From Hyphomicrobiales bacterium (GTDB taxonomy: Bacteria; Pseudomonadota; Alphaproteobacteria; Rhizobiales; Beijerinckiaceae): 57,517 bases of DNA. The stretch spans positions 1-57,517 of the forward strand of contig JAIXUP010000004.1 of the NCBI GenBank assembly GCA_027483505.1, written 5' to 3'. The position numbers and the translations under genes are program-made. Below, in pieces: positions 26,908 to 35,442 of the stretch (the first letter of the stretch is position 1; the number at the start of each line of letters is the position of its first letter). Below the pieces are notes generated by a model. That model had not been told where the DNA came from. It was given only the letters and a program-made list of their open reading frames with translations, and did no database searches.

Positions 26908-27485
26908 GGCGTTGGTCCCGTTCCGGGCCGGCTGCGTTGTCTCAGGTTCTCGACCTCCTCGTCGAGTTCCTCCTTCGCACCACGCGGGCCATAGATGCGG
27001 TCAATGGCCGCCCAGTTGCCCCGGGCTGAGAGCACGGCCATCTTCACAAGCTGGAACAGCGACACGGCTACGAAGAGCGCCAGCGCCACGACCCACGCTG
27101 TCTGTGGATAGCGCAGCGGGGTTGCCCACGGCGTCTGAGCCGTTGCGGTGAACAGAATGGATTCGTCCAGCGATATCCAGGCCATCTGCAGCAGCAGGAT
27201 GGCGCAGACGGCCAGCGAAGCCATGGCCAGCAGGTTCAGGATGATACGCAGGACACGCGGAGCGAAATCATGCAGCAGGTCGATGCGGATATGGGCCCGC
27301 GACACCAGCGCGACCGCCATGGCCAGCGAAGCGGAGGTCGCCAGGATGTAGCCGCCGAGTTCATCGACTCCCTGCAGCGAGGTGTTGAACACCTTGCGCA
27401 TCACCGTCTCGACGGCGACCATCAGAGCCAGGAGCAGGAAGGCCGTGCCGAAGATCGCGGCGGCGATGTTCTCAAGTCGGTTCAA
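26904..27485 (-). CDS. dctQ: TRAP transporter small permease subunit (DctQ)
   Basis: This 193-residue protein has four hydrophobic segments and the DctQ region FNTSLQGVDELGGYILATSA near residues 33-52. The C-terminus is an acidic/basic tail (EELDEEVENLRQRSR) that could form a short helix. The start codon appears to be TTG at 27485; the ATG at 27499 is out of frame. A perfect 6-bp hairpin (27485-27499) overlaps that start and buries the only GGAG. It forms the membrane complex with DctM, with which it overlaps. Confidence 0.85.
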   Translation of the reverse strand: MNRLENIAAAIFGTAFLLLALMVAVETVMRKVFNTSLQGVDELGGYILATSASLAMAVALVSRAHIRIDLLHDFAPRVLRIILNLLAMASLAVCAILLLQMAWISLDESILFTATAQTPWATPLRYPQTAWVVALALFVAVSLFQLVKMAVLSARGNWAAIDRIYGPRGAKEELDEEVENLRQRSRPGTGPTP

Positions 27486-27499
27486 TGGAGGCGCTCCAT
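27485..27499 (-). promoter_or_regulatory. Hairpin occluding the dctQ ribosome binding site
   Basis: In the mRNA (minus strand) AUGGAG, loop CGC, CUCCAU forms a perfect 6-bp stem. The 5' arm contains the GGAG that would serve as ribosome binding site, and the last base of the 3' arm is the first base of the TTG start. This would lower DctQ/DctM synthesis relative to DctP, matching the excess of binding protein over permease these systems need. Confidence 0.5.
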
Positions 27500-27558
27500 G
27501 GCCTTGGAGCCCGCGCCGGCTTCACGGCAGCACGGGCCCGGGGTCTTGCCGGCGTCGG

Positions 27559-28611
27559 CTACTTCAGGCCGATGATCGGGCCGACAGCCTTCTTCCACGT
27601 CTCGGAGCAGCCCGGATTGACCCTGTCACAGGCCTCTGACCAGGCCGGGAAAGAAATCTCGCGCACGGCGCTCTGCACCAGCGCCAGATCCTGCGGCTGG
27701 ACCTCCACCGTGGTCAGCTTGTACTTGCGCCCAGTCGTGCAGGGGTCCTGTCCGGCATTGCAGCGCATGGCGTCGTCCCAGAGTTCCTTCGAATAGGTCC
27801 AGATGTCCGCCGTCAGCGAGTCGATACCGGCCTTCAGCTTGGCCTGCTGGTCGGGCTTGAGGCGGTTCCAGGCCGGCATCGAGATTCCATACCCCTGGAC
27901 GGCGACCTGAAGCGCCAGCGGATAGACATGGGTGACGGATTCAGGCCAGCCGGCCGAGTTGGCCGAGCTTGGTCCCGTCACGGCGCAATCGATGGTGCCG
28001 AGCGACAGGCCCTGCGCCACTTCGCCGAACGCCATAGTGACAGGGGTTGCGCCGACACGCTCCATGAACTTGGCCATCACGCCGTCGAGAATGCGCACCT
28101 TCAGGCCCTTGAGGTCGGCGAGACCCTTGATCGGGGGCTTGCAGAAGATGAGCTGCGGGCCGAAGGGCCAGACGCCGAGCAGCTTGGTGTTGAACTGCTT
28201 CTCGAGACGCTCGCCAACGGGCCCCTGAAAGGCGTCGACGACCTTCTTGGCCGTCTCGTAGCTCGGGTTCAGGCCGACCAGGTCGAGGCCGAGAATGGTC
28301 GGCTCGTCGCGCGATACCTGCGCCAGGCGAAGGCCAATGATGTCGAACAGGCCGGAGCGGGCGACCCGAAGCTGTTCGAACTCCTTGATGCCGGTGGCGT
28401 CAAGCACCTTGTAGTCAGCCTCGATGGGGAAGCCGACGCGGGCCGACATGTTCTCGAAGAAGGGCTGTTCACGGTTCTTCTGGATGTTGCCGGTGGCCAA
28501 CGGCATGCCCATGATCCTGAGCTTGACCGGCTCCTGCGCGACAGAAGGCGACCCGGCGAGCGTGGCGGCGACCAGAACGGCGCCGGCAAGGGTGGAGGTG
28601 ACGAAACGCAT
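27559..28611 (-). CDS. dctP: TRAP transporter substrate-binding protein (DctP family)
   Basis: This 350-residue periplasmic protein starts with a Sec signal, MRFVTSTLAGAVLVAATLAG then SPSVAQ, with cleavage near residue 25. Mature motifs of the DctP family follow: LRIMGMPLATGNIQKNREQP, the KGLADLKGLKVRILDG segment near 165-180, and GTIDCAVTGPSS near 215, where the conserved substrate-binding region lies. Six Cys residues, including CNAGQDPCTTG and CDRVNPGC in the C-terminal third, suggest disulfides. It is the first gene of the minus-strand operon, 73 bases before dctQ, and faces a divergent gene across a 175-base gap. Confidence 0.9.
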   Translation of the reverse strand: MRFVTSTLAGAVLVAATLAGSPSVAQEPVKLRIMGMPLATGNIQKNREQPFFENMSARVGFPIEADYKVLDATGIKEFEQLRVARSGLFDIIGLRLAQVSRDEPTILGLDLVGLNPSYETAKKVVDAFQGPVGERLEKQFNTKLLGVWPFGPQLIFCKPPIKGLADLKGLKVRILDGVMAKFMERVGATPVTMAFGEVAQGLSLGTIDCAVTGPSSANSAGWPESVTHVYPLALQVAVQGYGISMPAWNRLKPDQQAKLKAGIDSLTADIWTYSKELWDDAMRCNAGQDPCTTGRKYKLTTVEVQPQDLALVQSAVREISFPAWSEACDRVNPGCSETWKKAVGPIIGLK

Positions 28612-28786
28612 GCAAGGGCTCCCGATTGGACGGCTTCAAGCCATCTGATTGTGTCCAGCCAGACAAAGCAAGTCCCGCGCCAAAAAACAGCCATGATTTG
28701 TGTGATCGCCGCGAAGGCGTGGGTGGGACTTCGCCGCCGGACGATTTCTTGCTAGGCCCGGATCACCATGAACCAGCGAGGTTGCC
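28612..28786. promoter_or_regulatory. Divergent promoter region between dctP and the racemase-superfamily gene
   Basis: This 175-base region separates divergent genes and should carry both promoters. A short near-perfect palindrome GGCTTCAAGCC lies at about 28632-28642, within a less G+C-rich stretch (about 28640-28720). No regulator gene adjoins it and I could not pick out convincing -35/-10 pairs. An ATG at 28768 is out of frame with the downstream gene. Confidence 0.35.
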
Positions 28787-29503
28787 GTGCTGCGTATCGG
28801 AATGTTGACCCCGTCTTCCAACACAGTGCTTGAGCCTGCAACGGCCCGCCTGCTCGCCGGACATGCCGGCATCAGCGCCCACTTTTCGCGCTTCAGCGTC
28901 ACGGAGATTGCACTCGATGCGGCGGCGCTCGGCCAGTTCGATGACGGGCCGATCCTCAAGGCCGCCGAATTGCTGGCGCACGCCAAGGTCGACGTGATCG
29001 CCTGGAACGGCACGTCGGCAAGTTGGCTGGGGCTGCAACGCGACCGCGATCTCGTCGCTGGGATCGAGGCCGCCACCGGAATCGCCGCATCGACCTGCAT
29101 GCTGGGCTACTTCGACCTCTTCCGCGCCAGGCAGATCCGGCGGCTGGGCATTGTCACGCCCTACACGGCCGATGTGCAGCGCAAGATCATCAGCACCTAC
29201 GCCGCCGAAGGCGTCGAGGTGGTCGCCGAGCGCCATCTCGGCATCCGCGACAATTTCAGCTTTGGCCTGGTGACGGAAACCGACATCGCCCGGATGATCG
29301 AGGAGGCAGCGGAAGCCAGGCCGGACGCCATCGCCATCGTCTGCACCAACATGAACGGCGCGGAGGCTGCCGCGTCCGCTGAAGCGCGACTGGGCATCCC
29401 GGTGCTGGATTCGGTCGCCGTCACCTTGCGCGCCTGTCTGGTCAGGGCCGGGGCTGATCCATCGATGATCACTGGCTGGGGCAGCGTGTTCAGCGACGGC
29501 TGA
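28787..29503 (+). CDS. Asp/Glu racemase superfamily protein, maleate isomerase/arylmalonate decarboxylase type
   Basis: This 238-residue cytoplasmic enzyme starts with GTG at 28787. It has the maleate-isomerase-type LTPSSNTVLEP at 7-17 and GIVTPYTADV at 121-130. Family members use two opposed Cys residues. Here the first position is NGTSASW at 74-80 with no Cys, while the second is kept as Cys186 in AIVCTNMNG. A missing first Cys with GTS at this place is the arrangement of arylmalonate decarboxylase (Gly74, Cys188), so decarboxylation or another one-Cys chemistry is more likely than cis-trans isomerisation. Its stop directly abuts the stop of the convergent hyuB gene with no base between. 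Substrate unknown. Confidence 0.87.
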   Translation: MLRIGMLTPSSNTVLEPATARLLAGHAGISAHFSRFSVTEIALDAAALGQFDDGPILKAAELLAHAKVDVIAWNGTSASWLGLQRDRDLVAGIEAATGIAASTCMLGYFDLFRARQIRRLGIVTPYTADVQRKIISTYAAEGVEVVAERHLGIRDNFSFGLVTETDIARMIEEAAEARPDAIAIVCTNMNGAEAAASAEARLGIPVLDSVAVTLRACLVRAGADPSMITGWGSVFSDG

Positions 29504-31171
29504 TCACTTCTGTGCAGCGACCTTTGCTCCGTGGCCGGACGCCGTGATCAGGCCGTCGGCAAGATCGTCGGCGATGGCGGCCGCGCTGCGTTCGGACGGC
29601 GGCCCGAAGCCGCCGCCGCCGGGCGTTTCCATGCGCACGACATCGCCCGCCCTGAGTTCATGACCGATGGTCTTGGCCGGCAACTCCGTGACGTGGCCAT
29701 CGCGCGTCACGCTGAGGCGCCCTGCCCGGCCCCGCTCGCCCCCCGCCAGCCCATAGGGCCGCGAAACAAAGCCGTCGAAGGACGCGTTGAGAAGCCCGCG
29801 TTCGGCAGTGAAACGCCATTCCCGCACGAGGCCGAGCCCGCCGCGCCTGCGGCCCGCGCCGCCGCTGTCTACGAGAAAGCCGTAGCGAGTGAAGCTGAGC
29901 GGATAGATCGCCTCGATCATCTCGATCGGCGTGTTCTGCTGGTTGTGGAAGCCGGCGGAGAAGCCCGACGGCCCGTCCGCCTCGGGATGGGCGCCCCAAC
30001 CGCCGATTTCGGAATCGAAATAGACCTGCCGGCGGCCGTCGCCATGGCGGATGTTGACGGCGTGGTTGAAGGTCACGCCATAGTAGGACGCCGGCACACG
30101 GTCCGGCGCAGCCTGCGCGAAGGCCCGCAGCACAGCCGTCGCCACGCGGTGGCCGGTGAGCATGCGCATCGAAACCGGGGCAGGAAAGGCCGCATTGACC
30201 AGCGAACCTTCCGGCGCGGTGATGTTGATCGGACGATAGCAGCCCGAATTGGCCGCTGCCGCGAGGTTCGAGGCCGCAATGGCGGCATAGTAGACCGCCG
30301 AGCGCGTGGTCGCGAGCGTGGCGTTGATGGGGCCGGCGGCTTGGGCCGATGTGCCTGTGAAATCAACCGCCAGCTGGTCGCCGGCAATCGTGAGCGTCAC
30401 CGCGATGCGCTTGCGGCCCTCTTCGAGACCGTCGCCATCCACGAAATCCTCGGCCGCATAAACGCCATCCGGCAAGGCGCCGATGGCCGACCGCATGGCT
30501 GTCTCGGCATGGTCAAGCAGGGCGTCGCCGATAGTCAGGAGGGTCGAGACACCATAGCGCGCGGCCAGCGTGCGCAAGGACCGCGCTCCCACCTCCAGCG
30601 CCGCAAGCTGACTGAGAAAATCCCCGCGGAACATGGCCGGCTCGCGCACATTGTGCAGGATCGTCGCCAGCAGATCGTCCTGCAGCACGCCTTCGCGGAC
30701 GATGCGCACCGGCGGCAGCCGCACGCCCTCCTGAAAGATCTCGACCGCGCGGGCGTTGTAGCCTCCTGCCGCGCCGCCGCCCACGTCCACGTGATGGATC
30801 AGCACGCAGGTGATGGCCACGCGCCGGCCGTCAGCAAAGACCGGCTTGAAGGCGATGAAATCAGGCAGGTGCTGGCCGCCGCTGTAGGGATCGTTGGTGA
30901 CAACGACATCCCCCTCGCGCCAGCTTTCAAGCGGCAGGTGGCGTGCCAGGATCTCCTGCAGGCACAGCTCCATCGAATTGAGATGCACCGGCATGCGGGC
31001 CGCCTGCGCGATGTTGCGCCCCTCGGCGTCGAACACGGCGGTCGAGTAGTCCAGGAGTTCGCGCACGGTCGTCGAGCGGCTGGTCCGCCAGACGGTGATC
31101 GACATCTCCTCCGCCACGGAGACCAGCGCGTGCGAGACGATTTCGAGCAGGATCGGATCAGGGCGCAGCAT
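29504..31171 (-). CDS. hyuB: Hydantoinase B/oxoprolinase family subunit HyuB (second copy)
   Basis: This 555-residue HyuB-type protein shares the family plan with the copy at 10891: DPILLEIVSHALVSVAEEMS at the start, VVTNDPYSGGQHLPDF near 88-103, HHVDVGGGAAGGYNAR near 125-140, and a C-terminal RMETPGGGGFGPPSERS. The sequence is diverged enough to imply another substrate. Its start overlaps the hyuA stop by one base. It is downstream of hyuA, the reverse of the first cluster. The 3' end meets the convergent racemase-superfamily gene stop to stop. Confidence 0.92.
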   Translation of the reverse strand: MLRPDPILLEIVSHALVSVAEEMSITVWRTSRSTTVRELLDYSTAVFDAEGRNIAQAARMPVHLNSMELCLQEILARHLPLESWREGDVVVTNDPYSGGQHLPDFIAFKPVFADGRRVAITCVLIHHVDVGGGAAGGYNARAVEIFQEGVRLPPVRIVREGVLQDDLLATILHNVREPAMFRGDFLSQLAALEVGARSLRTLAARYGVSTLLTIGDALLDHAETAMRSAIGALPDGVYAAEDFVDGDGLEEGRKRIAVTLTIAGDQLAVDFTGTSAQAAGPINATLATTRSAVYYAAIAASNLAAAANSGCYRPINITAPEGSLVNAAFPAPVSMRMLTGHRVATAVLRAFAQAAPDRVPASYYGVTFNHAVNIRHGDGRRQVYFDSEIGGWGAHPEADGPSGFSAGFHNQQNTPIEMIEAIYPLSFTRYGFLVDSGGAGRRRGGLGLVREWRFTAERGLLNASFDGFVSRPYGLAGGERGRAGRLSVTRDGHVTELPAKTIGHELRAGDVVRMETPGGGGFGPPSERSAAAIADDLADGLITASGHGAKVAAQK

Positions 31172-33237
31172 CAGGCATCATCCTTCGCGGCAACGAGATC
31201 GCCCGAGGCCAGCACGGTGAGGCTCCAGCCGCCGTTGATGATCAGCGTCGTGTAGGGCTGCTCGACGATGGCGGGGCCCTTGATGATCGCGCCGACCGCC
31301 AGGGACGACTGCTCGAACACCGGCGCATCGCGCCAGCGTTTCTCCAGGTAGATCGCCCGGCTCGCCTTGGGATGTGGCGCGGACCGGCTGCCGCCGCCAG
31401 TGCCGGATATCGGGGCGGCGACGGCCAGCCTGCCGACCGCCGACAGCCGCAGCGTGACCAGTTCGACAACCTCCTGCCGGTCGTCGAAGGAAAAGCGCTC
31501 GAGATGGGTCTGGTGGAAGCGTTCGATCAGGTCAGCCAGCGCCACCTCATCAAGCTCGCCCTCCCCGATCGGCACCATCAGCTCGAAGGCCTGTCCACGA
31601 TAGCGCAGGTCCGCTGCCAGCCTGAGCGCCCGGCGCTCAGGCGGCAGACCGTCGGCGTCGAGCAGGGCGCTGCCTTCGTCCCGCAACTCATCCGCCACGG
31701 CCACGATCTGCGGCAGGTTGGCCGGGCCAAGGGCGACAATCCGCGTGCGGGCCAGATCGTGGACAATGTCCGACTGCAGGATGCCATGGGCCGAGAATGT
31801 GGATGGCTCGCGCGGAAAGACCACCTCACGCATGCCCAATTCCTCCGCGACATCGACGGCATGCAGTCCGCCCGCGCCGCCGAAAGACATCAGGGCGAAA
31901 TCACGCGGATCAAGGCCGCGCTCGAACAGCGAGAGCTTGATCGCGCCAGCCAGTCGCGCCACCACGATGGACAGGACGCCGGATGCGGCGGCGTCGATCG
32001 TCAGGCCAAGGGGCTCCGCGATCCGCCTCTGCAGGCTGGCGCGCGCGCCATCCAGATCGAGCGCGAGCTCGCCGCCGAGGAAGCTCGCCGCGTCGAGCCG
32101 GCCGAGAATGAGATTGACGTCCGTGACGGTGGGCTCGACGCCGCCGCGCCGATAGCAGACCGGGCCCGGACGCGCGCCGGCGCTCTGGGGGCCAAGCTGC
32201 AAACGGCCCGCCGGATCGAGCCAGATGATCGAGCCGCCGCCGGCGCCGATCGTGCGCATCTCGACCATTGGCACGCGCACGGGCAGGCCGTCGACATCGC
32301 CCTGCGCCACAACCGAGCGGCGTCCGTCGCGGATGATGGCGATGTCATAGCTGGTGCCGCCCATGTCGACGGCGACGACATGGCGCCGGGCCGTGACGGC
32401 GGCGACCTTTTCAGCCGCCAGCACGCCGCCCGACGGCCCTGATAACAGAAGATTGACCGGTGTCTGCCCGGCCTGGACGGGAGTCGCCGCGCCGCCGTTC
32501 GACTGCACGAGGTAGATCGGCGCGGCGAGCCCCGCCTCGCGTGTGCGGCGCATCAGGCCAGCCACATAGCCTTGCACCACGGGCATCAGCAGCGCGTTGA
32601 GGACCGTGGTGGAGGTGCGCTCGAACTCGCGGATCTCGGGCGACACCTCATGCGAGCAGGTGCAGGGGAGCTGCGGCAACCGTTCGCGCAGGCGCTCGCG
32701 GATCGCGATCTCATGGGCCGGGTTGACGAAGCCATTGAGCAGCGAGACCGCCACGACGTCTGCGCCGGCCTCGGCCACCCTGTCGACGACGCCATCGAGA
32801 GCGGCCATGTCCAGGGGGGCCAGCACCTCGCCGCGCGCGCCAATGCGTTCTGCAACGCCGTAACGATGGCGACGCGCCGTCAGCACCGTGCGCTCCTCCG
32901 GTCTCAAGCCGTAGACATCGCGCCGGGCATGGCGGCCGATCTCCAGGACATCCTCGAAGCCGGCGGTTGTGATCAGGGCGCAGCGCGGCAGGTTGCGCGT
33001 CAGGACCGCATTGGTCGCGATGGTCGTGCCGTGGATCAGCAAGGTGATGTCGGCAAGCGCGAAGCCGTGGCGCGCCGCCGCCCCGGTGATCGTGTTGACG
33101 AGGCCGATGGATGGATCGTCCGGCGTCGTCGGGGTCTTGAAACTGTGGGCTTCGCCGGTGTCCTCATCAACGAATTCAAGATCGGTGAAGGTGCCGCCGA
33201 TGTCGACGGCAACCCGGATGTGACGTCTTGGCTTCAT
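31171..33237 (-). CDS. hyuA: Hydantoinase A/oxoprolinase family subunit HyuA (second copy)
   Basis: This 688-residue ATP-binding subunit has the phosphate loop VAVDIGGTFTDLEFVDEDTG near residues 9-28, LLIHGTTIATNAVLTRN, EIREFERTSTTVLNALLMP, VQSNGGAATPV, AVDMGGTSYDIAII and TIGAGGGSIIWLD, all intact. ATG at 33237 is chosen; ATG at 33255 is possible, and a longer in-frame extension to 33360 is Arg/Pro-rich and lacks family similarity. It forms a complex with the HyuB encoded directly after it. Family activity is ATP-dependent hydrolysis of cyclic amides or carboxylation of ketones. The EthD-like protein, epimerase and FadR-type regulator upstream may belong to the same pathway. Confidence 0.92.
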   Translation of the reverse strand: MKPRRHIRVAVDIGGTFTDLEFVDEDTGEAHSFKTPTTPDDPSIGLVNTITGAAARHGFALADITLLIHGTTIATNAVLTRNLPRCALITTAGFEDVLEIGRHARRDVYGLRPEERTVLTARRHRYGVAERIGARGEVLAPLDMAALDGVVDRVAEAGADVVAVSLLNGFVNPAHEIAIRERLRERLPQLPCTCSHEVSPEIREFERTSTTVLNALLMPVVQGYVAGLMRRTREAGLAAPIYLVQSNGGAATPVQAGQTPVNLLLSGPSGGVLAAEKVAAVTARRHVVAVDMGGTSYDIAIIRDGRRSVVAQGDVDGLPVRVPMVEMRTIGAGGGSIIWLDPAGRLQLGPQSAGARPGPVCYRRGGVEPTVTDVNLILGRLDAASFLGGELALDLDGARASLQRRIAEPLGLTIDAAASGVLSIVVARLAGAIKLSLFERGLDPRDFALMSFGGAGGLHAVDVAEELGMREVVFPREPSTFSAHGILQSDIVHDLARTRIVALGPANLPQIVAVADELRDEGSALLDADGLPPERRALRLAADLRYRGQAFELMVPIGEGELDEVALADLIERFHQTHLERFSFDDRQEVVELVTLRLSAVGRLAVAAPISGTGGGSRSAPHPKASRAIYLEKRWRDAPVFEQSSLAVGAIIKGPAIVEQPYTTLIINGGWSLTVLASGDLVAAKDDA

Positions 33238-33417
33238 CTCAGTCCGGGTCTCCATCTGGCGCCGGAAAGGGCGCCGCCTGCCGCATCCGCCTTGCACGCG
33301 ACGTGCCAGACAGCGCGGAGGACGCGTCGGCATCCTGACCGAGGCTCCTGCCGGCAGCAAGGCCGCAGACGGGATTTCCGCGCAAAGCTCCCTCCGTTGG
33401 GCGCGTGCGCGGCCTCA
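33238..33417. other. Intergenic region between epimerase and hyuA genes
   Basis: This 180-base gap holds no supported gene. GGCGCC occurs twice, separated by 6 bases, at about 33259-33276, giving a possible hairpin. I see no T-tract terminator and no clear promoter, so hyuAB could be read through from the FadR-type regulator gene or start here. Confidence 0.4.
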
Positions 33418-34383
33418 TCAGGCCAAGGCAGCGGGTCCCGCCCAATGCGCGACCGAGGAGGCGAGGTCTAACATTGCCCGAAAGCCAAGCTCGCGCGCGG
33501 CTGCATCCGTGCAGGACGGCGCAGGCCGCATGGCGGGGAACCCCGCAAACCCGGTCTCGATCCGGGCCGGATACGCGACCTCCAGCCCCGGATAGAGTCT
33601 GCGGACGGCATCTACGAACTCGGCCAGAGTGTGCCAGTCGCCGGTGGCGACATTATAGACGCCCTGCTTCGGGGCCTCGGCCTCAAGCGCGCAGAGATTG
33701 GCTGCAGCGCAATCCCGCGCATCGACAAACTCCTCGCGGCCGCCCCAGAGCAGGAGCGGATCGTCGAGCACCACCTTCCGTCCCGTCCTGCCGCCTTCGA
33801 CGAGCCTCGCGAGCAATCGCCCGGGGACACTGGTCGGTTGGTCGAGCGCGCCGCCAAGGACCGCGCCGTAGCGCAGCGACACGACATCAAGGCCGTACAG
33901 ATCACGATGGAGCAGGCCAAGATGCTCACCCATGATCTTGCTCGCGGCATAAAGGCTGGCCGGCCGCTGACTGACAAGCCGCAGCGGCTCGTCCTCGGCG
34001 ATGGGCGCAGGCCCGTGAGCGCCGAATGTGGTGTAGGCCACGGTTGCGGAGCTTGCGCAAACGACGCGCCGCACTCCGGCCTTCCGAGCGCTGTCGAGCA
34101 CATGCATGGTGCCCATCACATTGGCGCGGATGCCGGCGACCGGATCACGCCGTATGCCGGTCGACAGCATCGCGGCCGTGTGGACAATTCCGGTCACGTG
34201 ATGCCGGCCGATCACCTGAGAGAGCGCTGCGGCATCAGTGATGTCGCAGGGCTCGAACACCACGCCGGGCGGGAGGGCCTCCGGAGGACGGATGTCGATC
34301 GCGACGACCGGCCGGCCTTTGGCCGCCAGAGCGCCAGCGGTCAGTTGGCCGATGACGCCCGCCCCGGTGACCAGAACCGTCAT
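33418..34383 (-). CDS. NAD(P)-dependent epimerase/dehydratase (extended SDR)
   Basis: This 321-residue extended short-chain dehydrogenase has the N-terminal dinucleotide motif TGAGVIG at 6-12, the acidic DIRPPE after the second strand, VHTAAMLSTGIRRDPVAGI, and the catalytic YAASK with an upstream SSATVAY. The C-terminal half has the substrate-domain pattern with a GVYNVATGDWHTLAEFV segment. It would use NAD(P) to epimerise, dehydrate or oxidise a sugar or related hydroxy compound. ATG at 34383 overlaps the EthD-like gene's stop (ATGA), placing it third in the GntR-led operon. Substrate unknown. Confidence 0.9.
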   Translation of the reverse strand: MTVLVTGAGVIGQLTAGALAAKGRPVVAIDIRPPEALPPGVVFEPCDITDAAALSQVIGRHHVTGIVHTAAMLSTGIRRDPVAGIRANVMGTMHVLDSARKAGVRRVVCASSATVAYTTFGAHGPAPIAEDEPLRLVSQRPASLYAASKIMGEHLGLLHRDLYGLDVVSLRYGAVLGGALDQPTSVPGRLLARLVEGGRTGRKVVLDDPLLLWGGREEFVDARDCAAANLCALEAEAPKQGVYNVATGDWHTLAEFVDAVRRLYPGLEVAYPARIETGFAGFPAMRPAPSCTDAAARELGFRAMLDLASSVAHWAGPAALA

Positions 34384-34718
34384 GCCGCGCCTTTCGCGCT
34401 GACGCCCCCGTCCAGCACCAGATGGTAGACCTTGCCCTGGAAGTCCTTCATGACCTCTGCAAGGCGGGCGCGCACCTCCTGCCGGATCGGGCTGGCGAGC
34501 GCGGCGTGCATCGCTTCGAGGCTCGGGAAGCACAATTCGAACAGCATGTAGACCGGCGGCGCCCCGGCTTCGGCCTCCAGCGGACGGCGCAGCCTGACCT
34601 CGATCAGGCCCGGATAGCGCGCGATCGCGGCAAGAACCGTCGTGGTCATCTGATGGTCGAAGGCGGCCCGGGCCTCCTCGGCGACCGTTCCTTCAAGGAC
34701 GGCTGAACGGATGATCAT
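34380..34718 (-). CDS. EthD-like small protein (dimeric ferredoxin-like fold)
   Basis: This 112-residue protein resembles the EthD/Dabb group of small alpha-beta barrel proteins: a first strand MIIRSAVLEG, a YPGLIEVRLRRP strand, a YMLFELCFPSLEAMHAAL helix region, and a C-terminal FQGKVYHLVLDG strand. Such proteins often sit beside degradation enzymes and may bind or isomerise intermediates; the role is seldom known. ATG at 34718 overlaps the stop of the regulator gene, and its stop overlaps the epimerase start, so translation is coupled in a three-gene chain. A longer in-frame extension upstream lies inside the regulator gene and is rejected. Confidence 0.75.
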   Translation of the reverse strand: MIIRSAVLEGTVAEEARAAFDHQMTTTVLAAIARYPGLIEVRLRRPLEAEAGAPPVYMLFELCFPSLEAMHAALASPIRQEVRARLAEVMKDFQGKVYHLVLDGGVSAKGAA

Positions 34719-35422
34719 GACGACTCCCTGGGGTTGCCGGCCGGACCGGCCAAAAGGCGCGCGACCGACATTTCGGTGGCGGACAAATGTGCATCCATCA
34801 GCGCCGTGGCGCGGCCGACATCGCGGTCGAGGACGGCTGCCATGATCTCCTGATGCTCGCTGTTGACGTCGCGGACCTCGGCACGCCCCTCGCGGTGATG
34901 CAGCAGCCGGATCTTGCGATAGCGTTCGGAATGATCTGCCAGCGTGTTCCAGAATCGCAGCAGCCATTCGGAACCGCAGGCCGCGACAAGCGCGCCATGG
35001 AAGCGCCGGTGCTGCGCTTCCCATTGCGCCGCAGCCCCGCGGTCATTGCTGTCCGCGGGCAGCGGCGTGCGGGACAACAGGTGCATCGCAGCGACGATTT
35101 CGGCCTCCCAGGCGGCGTCGCCCCCGAGGATCGCAGCCGACAGGCATGTCCGCTCGATGATGCGGCGGGTGGCCATCAGGTCGGCGAACTCCGCCAGCGA
35201 GGCCTCGCTGACACGCGAGCCGCGATTGGTCTCGGCATCGACGAGGTTTTCAGACGACAGCCGCATCAGGGCTTCGCGGATCGGGGTCAGGCCCAGCTGG
35301 AAGCGGTCCTGCAACTCGGCCGCCCGCAGGCGCTCGCCCGGCATCAACTCACCATGCAGGATCTCGGAGCGCAGACGCCGGTAGGCCCGCTCAGCCTGCG
35401 ACATGTCCTCAAGATCGTTCAT
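34715..35422 (-). CDS. GntR-family regulator, FadR/FCD subfamily
   Basis: This 235-residue regulator has an N-terminal winged helix (about residues 8-75; RLRAAELQDRFQLGLTPIRE is the recognition region) and an all-helical FCD domain (about 85-220) with the usual metal/effector His pattern: HRRFHGALVAACGS near 138-151 and NSEHQEIMAAVLDRD near 187-201. It leads the minus-strand operon and is divergent from the FAH/TRAP operon. A near-consensus promoter with a perfect 12-bp palindrome over its -10 box lies 32 bases upstream, which suggests autoregulation and control of the divergent genes. Confidence 0.92.
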   Translation of the reverse strand: MNDLEDMSQAERAYRRLRSEILHGELMPGERLRAAELQDRFQLGLTPIREALMRLSSENLVDAETNRGSRVSEASLAEFADLMATRRIIERTCLSAAILGGDAAWEAEIVAAMHLLSRTPLPADSNDRGAAAQWEAQHRRFHGALVAACGSEWLLRFWNTLADHSERYRKIRLLHHREGRAEVRDVNSEHQEIMAAVLDRDVGRATALMDAHLSATEMSVARLLAGPAGNPRESS

Positions 35423-35442
35423 TCCACTGCGCCAGATTCATG

